Below, in pieces: positions 44,520 through 55,803 of a DNA stretch of 64,000 bases. Source of the DNA: Endomychus coccineus (lineage: Eukaryota > Arthropoda > Insecta > Coleoptera > Endomychidae); the NCBI GenBank assembly GCA_958510875.1, contig OY294069.1, forward strand, positions 180,899,112 through 180,963,111. Reading direction: 5' to 3'. The translations under genes and the position numbers were made by a program. The notes under the pieces were generated by a model that made no database searches, was not told where the DNA came from, and saw only the letters and a list, made by a program, of their open reading frames with translations. The number at the start of each line of letters is the position of its first letter. Position 1 is the stretch's first letter.

Positions 44520-44725
44520 TTCTATTTGAAATACTGGAAATGGATGTCAAAAACGCTACTTCAAACGAGGCTACCGCGCCCAAAAGATTACAGGATTTAT
44601 GTTCACCACTTGAAAGCTATTTGCAAAATTTTACTTTCGTACGACCAATAGGAACAGCCCAATAGTTTTCACAAGGGTTTACGCACGTACGCATATACGC
44701 ACGCAGGCTCATACGCACTCACGAA
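44520..44725 (+). repeat. Dispersed repeat copy plus ACGC-rich simple sequence
   Basis: 44520-44685 parallels 15090-15245 (see there). It ends in a short simple repeat of ACGCAC/ACGTACGC units at about 44690-44724. Confidence 0.6.
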
Positions 44726-45289
44726 CCCACTAAATAGTCTAGAGAGATTCAGATAAGCTCAAAACTGATATTTGAGTGAACATTTTTGCAAGAAGTGAAA
44801 AGCAAGCATCGCTCTCTAGTAGTGTCAGAGCATGTTATTGACATTAAATTCAAGGAAAGATTATTGAACCCATTAATTTACCATGATAATAACTGGACTC
44901 ATTATGGAAACATCTTAAACTTCTTATTAATGGTTCAATAATATCTTGCAGAACATAAAAAGCATCTTAGAGAACGTACGAGATGTACGAGAAAATCGCA
45001 GTGAGGTTTTTCTTCTTTGATGCGTAATCAAATGGCCTGCTAGATCTCCAGACATGATTGTATCCCCTTTTTAAGGTTTAAGAGTACAATAATAGATCTT
45101 GACATTCAAGCAGAGTTGATTGTCTATTTTTTTTATTTGATCTATTTTTTGAATTCCTCGTAATTTGTTTTTTGGGTTCTATGGAGGTTGATGTTTTTAA
45201 AATAAAGTTTACAGAACCTAATCTTTTGTCAGCTTCCAGCATATGTACATCAATTTTTTTGTAGAATAGTTTTGTTTCTTATGAGATTA

Positions 45290-45560
45290 GGAATTTGGTG
45301 GAATCTGGCGTATTTTCGTCATGAATCCTAGGGAAAATTATGCGACCTCATTTGGCAACGCTGTCGTTAACGTCCCGGGCTGATTGTTGGGTCTCGCGAG
45401 CAGCTCGCCAGCTGCCAGTAAAACGCTGCAGGCCGTGGTGCGTTCGCAGGTCGGCTCCCGCCATTCTTAAGCTTAATAAATACCATGCGATTCTATTCTG
45501 TAGAAACGAATTTCACGTCCTTCAAACGACATCAGCTGTTGATCGACTTTAGAGCGTTCT
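45290..45560. other. GC-richer block, nature unknown
   Basis: 45340-45475 is rich in CG, GCTCGCC and CTGCAG motifs against an AT-rich background. No protein similarity recognised on either strand. Confidence 0.35.
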
Positions 45561-46657
45561 TAAATTTAAATGTCCTGGAATGAACGTAGAAAATGATAGT
45601 CACATACGCGGACAGGAATGTTTACAAACAAATCGTGAATAAATCATAATTAAATGACGAGTTTCTAAATAATAATTATTATTCCTAAGACAGTTTGTTA
45701 CTAATTTGTTCTCTACCTTAAATTTGAATTTGTAATAAGCTTGTTTCATGTTTAGATAAATTTAGATTATAATCAGGTGGAACCCTATCTATGAACTTAC
45801 TTCGGTTTTTGGAATCGATCAAACAACCTTTTAACCTATTAATTTCAATATATTTGAAATCGGCGAACAGAAAATGATATAGTATGTAAAAATATTGGAT
45901 ATCACAATACAAAGTAAACTTATTGGTTTCTCCGTTACATTTTATAGGTACAAAAATTACTTCTGTGAATATCTCTAGTTTTATTAAACAATTTCGAACT
46001 TTACCTTTTATTTAAAAAAGGACCTTTTGTTAACAAAAACATTTTCCGTCAAAATAACATAGTTTGAGATCTTCCCAATCTATTACAATGCTTTGGAGTA
46101 AGAAGACAAATAGTATAATTATACATCGAATTATATGAAACGTAGAAAATTGTCTATTAAGTGCAAACATGAATTATCTCATATTAGAAATGAAAAAACT
46201 CATCTAAAGATACAGATAGGCAATTCCTCCAGCCAAAGAAAAAAATTTAAAGAAAATTCACGTTGAATAGCATCAACTATTTATTAGTAGATTAAAAAAC
46301 CGAAAAATTAAGTACGGCAATCGATTCATTCTATTATAATTTTTATTCAATAAATTGTCAACCCCCTCTGGCTTCCCCCGGCTGAGTCACTGTCTGAAAT
46401 GTCCAGAAGAAGCTCATCACGTTCGAAAAGCACTAAATTGGGCTATTTGCCACCTTCAAACTGTAGAAATATTCAAGTGGGAGTATAGCCACTTCGTCCT
46501 GCAACAGTAGGGTCTGGAGAAGATCCTTTATTATAAAAATCTTCAAAGCAAGTTATACTATAGAGAACATTCGTAAATGTTGAAACTTAACTATGGCGAT
46601 TATTCCCATTGCAGGAAGATTTCTGAGCAACTTATACCATAATTAGTTTAACTTTTT

Positions 46658-48181
46658 AAGCTATTGCATATAGCTTTTATCGCGGGCTTTGAGCGCGGCG
46701 ACCGAATCAAGAAATTCCGTAACGAAAAATAATGTAAGACCTAAACACCTAACATGTGTCAAATTAATTAATTAATTTGAAGTTTCTAAAAGTGAGAAAT
46801 TTCGCTATTTTATACGAATGTTATAACACTCTAGCGCTTTAGACTCCGGGATTTTCACGTGGCCTATCGGAATTAGAAGGTTCGAATTATCTAAAAACAT
46901 AATTGCATGAACTCCAGACGTCCTATGTGATTAGCTACGAACGAAATCATTTTGACATATGCCTCTAGGAGCTCGCTACGCGTCAGTCAGAGACCTGAGA
47001 GTACCTGTTTCTATTAAGCTATTGCATATATTGCATATAGCTTTTATCGCGGGCTTTGAGCGCGACGACCGAATCAAGAAATTCCGTAACGAAAAATAAC
47101 AGGAACTCGTTCATGTTGCGCTCTCTCGGGTGACTAATATTGAAAAATTGTATATCACGACAAAAAACGATAATTCTATAATAATATAAGTTTTATAATA
47201 ATCGAAGGCAAGCTGCATCGACTGCATCTTTGTTGCAAAAATTCAAAAGACTGCCTTTAAATAGTGTTCAGACGACAGCTCAAAGTGTCTGAGATTTCAT
47301 TAGTAATAGAAATGGCATTTCAATAATAACTTTTAATTGCCAAAGTCTAAATAGTCACAAATACGATTTACAAGATTCAGTTACGAGACAAACAAATGTG
47401 ATACTTCTTACCGAAACTTGCATGGCGCATGATAATCCGATTGAAATACCTAATTTCAATTGTATTGTTCAATTCAAACGAGATACTGTTCCAAAAGGTG
47501 GGGTAGCTATTTACCAAAATAATAATAATGTAACTAATATTATGACTCCGAATATTGAAATAAATATTGCACACGTTAGCGATGTTAATGCTCATTTTTT
47601 GGAGACATTTGTGCGTGCTTATGCAAACTTAGAAATGGCCTACACATAGTCATGGTAGCAATTTACATTTCTACGAATCCAAAATTGGACGAGGTAGAGC
47701 ATTTTATTCATCGCACTTTACTGGAGTACACTGAAGAAGGGTCGAAAATACTTGGTACAAATGGTAATAAATTTCCACTTATCTTGGCTGGCGATTTCAA
47801 CATCAACTTCGCTGATAAAAAATCAGAGCGGTTGACAACTTTTCTTTCGGAAAAATTGAATTTGAAAATGAATAATGATCCACAAGAATCCACAACAAAA
47901 TATGGGGCCACCATTGACAAGGTATTTTCCAGATATTTAGAGGATATCAAGTCTCAAACTTATGTCTCTTATTTCAGTTATTCAGTTCTCATTTATTCAA
48001 TAAAAGAAAAAAAATTGTTTTCTTATCGGTCACCACGCTCAAAAAGTGTAACTTGAATTAATATCAAAGAAAAAAAAATACTGCATAAATTAAAAATAAA
48101 TAAATAATTATAATTGCATAAGTTGAGAAAAAATGCTATGCAATAGCTTCACCGCGGCAGTCCCCGAGTGCCACACGTTTT
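46658..48181 (+). mobile_element. Helentron-type (Helitron) fragment
   Basis: Two direct copies of a terminal-type sequence (AAGCTATTGCATATAGCTTT, ATCGCGGGCTTTGAGCGCG, GACCGAATCAAGAAATTCCG) lie at 46658-46733 and 47017-47099. The right end, ATGCTATGCAATAGCTTCAC then CGGCAGTCCCCGAGTG at about 48132-48170, is the inverted counterpart of GCTATTGCAT. Immediately after the second copy, 47100-47189 encodes QELVHVALSRVTNIEKLYIT, the C-terminus of a PIF1/RecD-like helicase, followed by an endonuclease-like region. Helicase then apurinic-type endonuclease is the Helentron order. The Rep and most of the helicase are missing. Confidence 0.8.
47305..48056 (+). pseudogene. Helentron endonuclease domain, frameshifted
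   Basis: Reads GISIITFNCQSLNSHKYDL, NVILLTETCM (catalytic Glu), IPNFNCIVQFKRD, KGGVAIYQN, then after a frameshift near 47650 VAIYISTNPKL, FPLILAGDFNINF (GDFN box) and ATIDKVFSR. The final S-D-H box that should follow is replaced by SYFSYSVL, and the frame ends. Exonuclease-endonuclease-phosphatase fold inferred from these boxes. Inactive. Confidence 0.75.
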
Positions 48182-48404
48182 TCTTTTTAACACCATGGTT
48201 CTCCATGATGTTACTAGGAACTTATCAATTTGTCTTCCTAACAGGAAATCGAAGCCTAATTCGACTGATTGGAAGAATATCATAAAGAAAGATATATCTT
48301 TCAATGATGTTTTAGGAAAAGGTGGTATATTCAACAGCATTGCACATCAGTTCATAAAGAAAACAGTCGCCAGAAAAACAGTCAAATTTTGTTCTATACT
48401 TTGA

Positions 48405-48545
48405 CTAAGCCAGCGGTGGAATGAAGAGGAGTTAGGCATTCGAATTTTTCTTGAAGGTTTGGAGGTTATATGCACTAGGCAAATAGGCAATAGGCACAAA
48501 ATTCGCCGTTCGATAGAAAAATTAGGTCTGGTAGGGCCTTATGGT
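48405..48545 (+). repeat. Dispersed repeat, inverted copy at 53355-53490
   Basis: GGCATTCGAATTTTT, TTTGGAGGTTATA and TTCGATAGAAAAAT occur here and, inverted, at 53.4 kb. The plus strand can be read RWNEEELGIRIFLEGLEVI, but no family was recognised; it may be a repeat-borne coding remnant. Confidence 0.5.
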
Positions 48546-48945
48546 GTACTAGCCTCTCTGGTTAGGGGAGAGGCAATGATTAAACGGATCAGAGATTGGA
48601 GCCACGAGGAAAATGCATTTAATTTTTGAGGCTGGTGATACTTCAAGTGATGGCAAGAATAACAACAACAACGATTGATCACGTCATTTGAGAAGATACA
48701 GAGTCTGTTATGTGAAGTCATCACTCGGAAAAGAGAAGGAATGAAATCGGACCAACACGAGTCTTCATCCAAAACGGTCTTCCTAAAACAATTACGCAGT
48801 TCGATAACTTCTACTATGTCAGGTCATCCAATTTACAATTAGAAGGTAACTATATCATCGACGATCACTTCCTATTCAATTTAATACAGCAATAACTATC
48901 ATATGGCAATCTTGAATAGTTGCATCGCAATGGTAATAATTTCAA

Positions 48946-49865
48946 TTTCTATTAATCGCTAATAGCGTGTTTCTTCGATGAAACACTCGACGCAAAACTA
49001 TGCCATCAGTTCGCTGGTCCACATTCAGCATGCAGAACGGAAGAAAGTAATAAGAACAACGGTTATAAGGAAATTAGAAACCACAAACACAAATATTGTG
49101 ATTCTCAACGAATTGTGAATTAACAATGATGAAAACCTCATTTTGGACTCTAATTACCCAAAATCTGTGCCACTAGATAATATATTAAAAACATTCCATC
49201 TTCAAAATTCTAATTATTACGGACAGTAAAAGTTAACGCATATCCCCAATGACATACCTCGCTCACACTGTTAATTTTTCTAAGGTTTCTATCAATCGCT
49301 AATAGCGTGTTTCTTCGATGAAACACTCGACGCAAAACTATGCCATCAGTTCGCTGGTCCACATTCAGCATGCAGAACGGAAGAAAGTAATAAGAACAAC
49401 GGTTATAAGGAAATTAGAAACCACAAACACAAATATTGTGATTCTCAACGAATTGTGAATTAACAATGATGAAAACCTCATTTTGGACTCTAATTACCCA
49501 AAATCTGTGCCACTAGATAATATATTAAAAACATTCCATCTTCAAAATTCTAATTATTACGGACAGTAAAAGTTAACGCATATCCCCAATGACATACCTC
49601 GCTCACACTGTTAATTTTTCTAAGGTTTCTATTAATCGCTAATAGCGTGTTTCTTCGATGAAACACTCGACGCAAAACTATGCCATCAGTTCGCTGGTCC
49701 ACATTCAGCATGCAGAACGGAAGAAAGTAATAAGAACAACGGTTATAAGGAAATTAGAAACCACAAACACAAATATTGTGATTCTCAACGAATTGTGAAT
49801 TAACAATGATGAAAACCTCATTTTGGACTCTAATTACCTCGCTCACACTGTTAATTTTTCTAAGG
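48946..49865 (+). repeat. 340-bp tandem repeat, 2.7 copies
   Basis: Units start at 48946, 49286 and 49626, exactly 340 bp apart. Units 1 and 2 differ at only one base that I can find (ATTAATCG versus ATCAATCG near the start). Unit 3 is 240 bp: 100 bp are missing between two TACC-type sites. Each unit starts with two small hairpins, CGCTAATAGCG and GTGTTTC-TTCGAT-GAAACAC. No reading frame. Confidence 0.95.
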
Positions 49866-49899
49866 TGGCTATTATTAGGCAAATCGACCGTCTAAAAAC

Positions 49900-50158
49900 C
49901 CTATTTTTGGACCAAACCCTGTACTTCATGCCATAACCTTACTTTTTGTGTGAAAAAAACGAAATAAGGGGTTCAAAATCGTCGTTTTGAAGATATCGAC
50001 TGTCAAATGTTTGAATGTTTTAGTGTTGTTTATCACCACCGAAAATTGAAGTTGATATCATCAAAGGCTTCGGTTTTAGACCCCATAATGCGTTTTTTTT
50101 AACAAAAAAAGTGAGGTTATGACATGAAGCCCAGGGCTTGGCCCAAAAATAATAGTGA
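49900..50158. repeat. Foldback element
   Basis: About 80 bp (CTATTTTTGGACCAAACCCT, CTTCATGCCATAACCTTACT and on) at 49900-49980 is repeated inverted at 50076-50158 with roughly 80% identity by eye. The 95-bp centre is unpaired. Probably a MITE-like element; starts next to the end of the tandem repeat. Confidence 0.75.
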
Positions 50159-50597
50159 GCACCTTGGAATAATTATATATGAAATTTCCTGACCAAAAGT
50201 TAGTGCTACTGGACTAAAACTCTACAAATTGAAAGATACTTATTGTTAGATTGTGTGTTTTGAGTGGGCGAAATCGTTTTATTTAATTCGACCATAGTCA
50301 TTGCCTCATTAGAATTCCGAGATCGACCAACAAAAACCTGTGAATTGCATCTTGTTATGTTGGCATTAGTAATATGAGCGTATCGTTCCGTAAATGCTAA
50401 TTTATTATTCAAGACACTTAAAACGTACGTCTCTATTATTATTGCGACATAAAATATACTGTTGCAATAAGTCGGCTATTCATTTACTTGCAATAAACTC
50501 TTGATTGTAAAATGTTCACTAAAATATGATGACATTCTTATCAAGAGCAAATTGCTTGGCAAATTGTTATTGATTGAATTGGCTTATATGGCACAAT

Positions 50598-51331
50598 TAG
50601 GGATGTCAATTAATTTAAAAGGCTTCTCGAAAATCCCAGGATCCCGGGAATCCCGTAATTTTCAGGATTTTCTAAAATCGTGTCATTCCAATATTTTCCG
50701 CGAGATATGGCAACGCTGCGACTGTGAGTATTGCTACGAAGGGATATGCAACAATGCCCAGATACCACCACGCATCACCAAATAATGTAAAATTAAGTAA
50801 ACATCTACACTAAGTCGTCTTTGTTGAAGACCCAGGTTCTGGTAGATGCGGGGAGACGGTAAGAACTGCCTCTCATATCCTTATAAAATATCCTACACTA
50901 GCTTTTCTTAAGCTACAACACCTCAGCAGCGCATACATGTCGTCTGGGGCTATAAGAGACATCAGTCCATGCAGAATCCTAGCTTTCGGCACGGCCTCAG
51001 ATCAGTTGAACTGAGTCTTGCATCAAGGGGCGCACAATGAACCTAATCAGGCGGTCTAAGTGCTCTGGACTTGTCTGCCTCTGTTTTGATTGATTGATTG
51101 ATTAAACCTCTAATATCCGATATTGCGATCATTTGTTTTTAATTTATGAATTTTGTTATTCTAGTAAAGTATGTGTTTTTCTGAATATTCTTCTATTTTG
51201 GTTTTAAAATTGATGAATGAGTATTAAATCTCCAAAATTGAACATTTCGATAATTTCGGGACCCCGATTTTTGTGGACCTTTATCCCAAACGTCCCCGGT
51301 TTGAACCAATGGTCCGGGATTGACATCCCTA
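50598..51331. mobile_element. hAT-like non-autonomous element
   Basis: 13-bp perfect inverted ends TAGGGATGTCAAT / ATTGACATCCCTA, flanked by GGCACAAT on both sides (50590-50597, 51332-51339). An 8-bp duplication is the hAT hallmark. Subterminal CCCGGGA-type sequences at both ends support a related structure. No transposase; the middle holds a non-LTR 3' end. Confidence 0.88.
50805..51110 (+). mobile_element. Non-LTR 3' end nested in the hAT-like element
   Basis: Closely parallels 55558-55800: AGATGCGGGGAGACGGTAAG (the Cys-rich segment with a frameshift), CACACTAGCTTTTCTTAAGC-type and CTACAACACCTCAGCAGC, GGTCTAAGTGCTCTGG. It ends in a (TGAT)n tail at about 51087-51104. Confidence 0.82.
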
Positions 51332-51339
51332 GGCACAAT

Positions 51340-52560
51340 GTATGTTCTCGTATAGCGGTCAAATGGCAAACACAATTCACTTGAAATTTTGAAAGAAACT
51401 AAATATGATGCTCGAAATTTACTGGCATAAAAATAAAAATGTCGGTGCGTTAATTATCTGACCGATTGCAGAGGCTCATGCGAAAGATGGAGTGAGCGTT
51501 GCGAACGAAGTATTTCCTCCTTTCGGCTCAATCACCCACTCCGTCTTAATCCTTTAGGCATACGCAGTTACGCACTGCATACTAACCAACCTCTTAGTTA
51601 TAACTACTAGGACAAAATTAAGTGTTACGAAAGAGTCAATAAAACTCAAATTGATTGTCGACAATCATGAATGAGTTCGAGAGAGTTTTATCGAAATACT
51701 GCTTACTTACAAAGTGTAAAGCGGACGCAAAAGTTCTCCGAAATTAAGCTGGTACTATGTCCACGTTTCATAACCTGCGGAGCCAACAATCACGCGTGTT
51801 AACTTTTGAAACGTAGAAAAATGACGAAGATGCAGTTGAGAGAGTTGTACAGTGTATTATAAGAATATTAGATGTTACGAGTAGCTGTATCTGTCGACAG
51901 ACATTAGAGCTTAAAAGATAATTGAAATATGCTCACAAAATATTGCGGCTTATCAATTGTCAGTAAACAAATCATGGTTAGTAATCTTATTTTACGCTAT
52001 TGAAGGTTTATGGCGTTAGTATAAATAAATATGAATACAATAGACATTGTATTGCATCAGTAAAAGTTAAATGGAAATTATTTTGATATCTTTTGAAACT
52101 GAGAAATTGTACGTGCTACTTTACTGTCTAATCCGATTATCGTGTTATAGCGTTTATGATTGCTGCATCTCTGCATCTATATAAAGTTCAATGTTGCCAG
52201 ACTTACACAGTAGCGATGTGAGTTGTGACAATTTTCCGTAGTCGGTACCGCATTATGAAATAGGTCCACTGACTACAAAATTCATCATTGAGATAATCAT
52301 AATATTTGTAGATCGTGAACCATAGTTACTTAATAACAAGGTTCTGTCGTATCAGAAAAGTAAGTTAGGCATCAATTAAGAATAGAGTAGTCGAAGCACA
52401 TAAGAGCAATGTTTTTAATTGAAATAAGCCTAATCAAGTGGCCATGGTTTTATCCTTTTCTAATAGTCTGTTCTCTCTTCCGACAAATTAGAAAGAGATA
52501 GAAACACCGTAGAATTCATAGAGCTAGTCACGAAATCCGTCATTGAAGCACTCTATTCTT
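51340..52560. other. Intron 1 sequence, nothing recognised
   Basis: AT-rich; no supported element or gene. Confidence 0.4.
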
Positions 52561-52689
52561 GAGCTCTATGGTAGGCATAGGCTTTTATGCCAACATAAAA
52601 TGGATATCAACAACGCTGGTATTCCACCAACTTTGTTCTCCATATGAATGATGTGTTCGACTCCCAAACATTGACCTCTCTAGAACACC

Positions 52690-52905
52690 GTAGAAGAGGG
52701 GGAGATCTGGTCTACCACAGGGTTCTACTCTTGGTTCTTCATTCTTTGTCCTTTTCATCAGTGATATCTTATTGAATATGAAGTGTCTACTTCACCGAGA
52801 TAGATGATCTTAAGCTTTATGCTCCCATTAATAATTTAAAAGATCCTTGTAACTTACAAAAAGCTTTAAATATAATCATATGGCCTCAAATATTTCAAAC
52901 TGTTA
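52690..52905 (+). mobile_element. Non-LTR reverse transcriptase relic
   Basis: Plus strand: SGLPQGSTLGSSFFVLFISD (GVPQGSxLGPLLF block), then after a frameshift FTEIDDLKLYAPINNLKDPC, where the catalytic FADD is FTEIDD-like and destroyed. Short and dead. Confidence 0.72.
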
Positions 52906-53004
52906 GATTGTTAACGTACCAGATGGACAGTAGTGAATTGAATAGGTCAGAAACCTTTGATTCTAAACTCCCCTTGGCTGATAATAATCAGAATACCATA
53001 TCCT

Positions 53005-54807
53005 CGTCGTTTGGTAGCTATAGGTTTTATAATACACGATTCTATCAAAAATAAACGTGAATAATAGGTATTAAAAATAATTTCTCAGGGCCAAACATTT
53101 CAAGAAAGGCAACTTAACTGAGATGCCTTGACTTAAATCACTGACACATTGCCTTCTTTACTGAATATCCTTTATACAAACGCAATATTAACATGTAACC
53201 TACAACTGGCACTCCACAGCGAGCATTTTAATTGATTAAAATTGTTGATATGCATCATTTCTGTTAATCCACCACGAGAGATTTCAGATAGGCGGACTAG
53301 ACGAGCTCAAACTATTCACCCCTTCATTGTCTAGTTCGAAACTCGCCGAACTTCTTCCTAGCATAGTTCATTTTTCTATCGAACAGCGAAGTTGAAATCT
53401 TTTCCTCTGACTATAACCTCCAAATCGTAAAAAAAAATTCGAATGCCTATCTCCTCAGCCAACATTCCATCGCTGGCTCACAGGATGTTCTTCGAACATT
53501 ATAGTTTCCCTCTCGTGTGGTCAAACCATAAAAAAATGTTATTTATTAAGAAAACTAGTGACATATATTACAATCATACATTCAACAGAAATGTCCCTAA
53601 GCGAAAAATTGTGTTCACAAAAGGAGGGTGAGGCTGGTGATCAGTTTCATAGAATTTCATGGATATTAATATTGATAAAAGTTGAAAGTTTTATAAATCT
53701 AGGATGTACCTTTAATAACTGGTTTATGAATTTCACATTGATTAATTTGTTTAGATTGATTGATTGTCAGTTTAATAGGGTATAAGTAGTTAACTTCGGC
53801 AACAATGTAGTTAAAATGATTATACAACGGGTAGCAGCTCCAATTTTGTTGGCCAAGGCATTTGGTAGCATCTTGAGTCGGTCCAGGTCAATAAAAAATG
53901 AAGACAGCCTACGGCTGAAAACATGACCAAAAAAACAAAACACTGCTGCGGTAAAGACAGGTAGCCGTTCTTCATGGTAGCGCTGGAGGGGAATCAAGAT
54001 CATTTGTATACTCGGGGAATGCGCCCGACCCGGTACAGTCCCTGCCACAACGTGGGGGTCGCATTTAAGATGCCTATCTGACAGAGGCGTACAATTGTAC
54101 ATTTTCTAACTGTACCACATGAAACAACAACAGAATGGAATCGAGCAGAATTGGTTCAAATCATATTGCATATATACTTGAGATATTTCACAAGGATGCA
54201 GACAATATAAACGAAAACGTACATGTTAACTAGGCTGATCGAAGACCCTAAGCTGAAGCGCAGTAGAAACGAAGTCTTCTCCTATATTCATTAGAGAAAG
54301 CTAAATTTCAGCAAAATATAATTATTACTTTACTTAGAAATGGGGATACCAGCGTTCAACCAACCTTACGAAGTTTAATTATCCAACCTCATCAGTAGCA
54401 GACTTTATTAAAGGAAGACATTTAAGTAAATTAGAACATTCTATTGGAAAAATAATTTAAAAATATAGTTGATCGGTTCAAAGACGACCGGGAAAAGCTC
54501 TTTGCGTTTAACCAACACTCATAGTACAAGAACTGAAGAATTAGTACAAACGTAAGTGTCACGTCATCAACATGAGGTTTGTGAAGAAACGTAGCTTACT
54601 TATCTTATGACAGTACCCGTTTAGTGTTAATGACGCATAACCGACTTTGACAGGTGATAAATATTACGATTAAACAGGGTTTTACCCATTTCTTGTGGAA
54701 AGTTATACTTTACGTGCCGAACCGTTCTTTCAGACTAGTACTTTTATTTCTAGGCTGTATTATATTTCTAGATTTATTTTCAACAGTAAAAAAGCAGGAG
54801 TACTTAC
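53005..54807. other. Intron 1 sequence near the first coding exon of expanded
   Basis: Apart from the inverted dispersed-repeat copy at 53355-53490, nothing recognised. Donor GTAAGT at 54802-54807 (minus strand). Confidence 0.5.
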
Positions 54808-55036
54808 CGCAAATTAACGCCAATCCGAACAGGTCCGTATCTAGCATGCCCTGTTGGGCGAAGTGTAGGCATGTCTGCTGGTACAGTTCTCTCACTCTGG
54901 ATTTAGCTTGTACTATGAAATAGAGCGTTTGCTGGTGCAGCAGATGAAGCGCCAGGAAGCGGGCCGAAGGGGGTAGCGCTGCTGCCGGGCTGCACGCTGC
55001 CAGGGGTGCGCTTACCGTGCACAGGCCGGCGCGCAT
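54808..55036 (-). CDS. ex: Expanded (Hippo-pathway FERM protein), coding exon 1
   Basis: Start ATG at 55034-55036; encodes residues 1-76 plus one base. MRAGLCTVSAPLAACSPAAA, then SARFLALHLLHQQTLYFIVQ and RVRELYQQTCLHFAQQGMLD form the first FERM lobe of Expanded; the start resembles that of fly Expanded. The exon runs upstream to an acceptor (TTTATTTCAG, exon start 55072), so 36 nt of 5' UTR are included and there is at least one further non-coding exon upstream, not found. An in-frame TGA in that UTR confirms the start. The exon ends TTTGCG|GTAAGT in phase 1. Confidence 0.95.
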
Positions 55037-55072
55037 GACCCGCTCATCTCTTCAGGGGGGACGTCCGTTCAC

Positions 55073-55324
55073 CTGAAATAAAAAAAATAATTGTTAATCC
55101 AACTGTAATTGAAAACTTGCAATATTCAAAGCAGTTGGTGATACATCCATGATGAAGATCTTAAATAGTGGTCGGCACAATGAATTATCCATTTCATCTC
55201 TAATCAAGACAGCATGATAACAGCTGCAATATTGTCTTTGAGCTCCTGAATCGTTGTTGGAGTATTAGCTTACACTTTATCTTCAACACCCATAGAGTGA
55301 CTTCAAGGCTTGTTTTGGAGTACA
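55073..55324. other. Intron upstream of the first coding exon of expanded
   Basis: Pyrimidine-poor AT-rich intronic sequence; nothing else recognised. Confidence 0.4.
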
Positions 55325-55803
55325 TGGAGAACCTGGGTGTATTAGCCAGAAGGAACAAACTTCACCTAGTACGGGTACCCACCCATTCTTGCCTGAAGGG
55401 AAAGAAATGGCCGATGAATTGGCCAAACAGGGCTCCTTGATCGCCCCTGGCCCCGATTCAACGATCAAAATTTCATTGACCACCGGGCTTCACGCCCTCG
55501 AGGAGCTACTGGATAGACAATGGCTCGGTATGACGTGGCTCCACATCAGGGAGCATCTACACTCGATGGGTATTGTTGAAGATCCAGCTTGTAGTAGATG
55601 TGAAGAGGCGGCCTCTCACATCCTAGAAGAATGTCCAGCACTGGCTTCTCTTAGGCTACAACACCTCGGCAGCATACATATGCCGCTTGAAGCCATAGGA
55701 GATATCAGCCCAAGCAAAATCTTAACCTTCGCCACTGTGTTAGGCCTGCTGTGCCTGCGGTCTAAGTGCTCTGGTCTTGTCCACCCCCGTTTTGATTGAT
55801 TTA
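55325..55803 (+). mobile_element. Non-LTR retrotransposon 3' region (RNase H end and Cys motif)
   Basis: PEGKEMADELAKQGSLIAPG is the end of RNase H (normally HxGxxGNExADELA), followed by WLHIREHL and a Cys-rich motif CSRCEEAASHILEECPALAS, then LRLQHLGSI and a terminal segment. It ends with TTTTGATTGATT at about 55790-55801. It complements the RNase H start preserved at 24.8 kb. 5' truncated; open over about 135 codons. Confidence 0.85.

Larger units (their letters stand above)
34929..54807. other. Intron 1 of expanded (about 20 kb)
   Basis: Bounded by donor GCG|GTAAGT at 54807 and acceptor TTTCAG at 34929 (minus strand). It holds most of the better-preserved mobile elements of the window, listed separately. 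The unlisted parts are AT-rich with no recognised gene: 34929-35254, 35501-36364, 36905-37199, 37401-38117, 44726-45289, 45561-46657, 48546-48945, 50159-50597. Confidence 0.9.

Noticed and set aside
44684..44725. Functional ACGC repeat
   Set aside because: Short, irregular simple sequence at the end of a dispersed repeat.
48946..49865. CRISPR-like array
   Set aside because: Units are 340 bp, contiguous and without spacers, in a eukaryotic intron.
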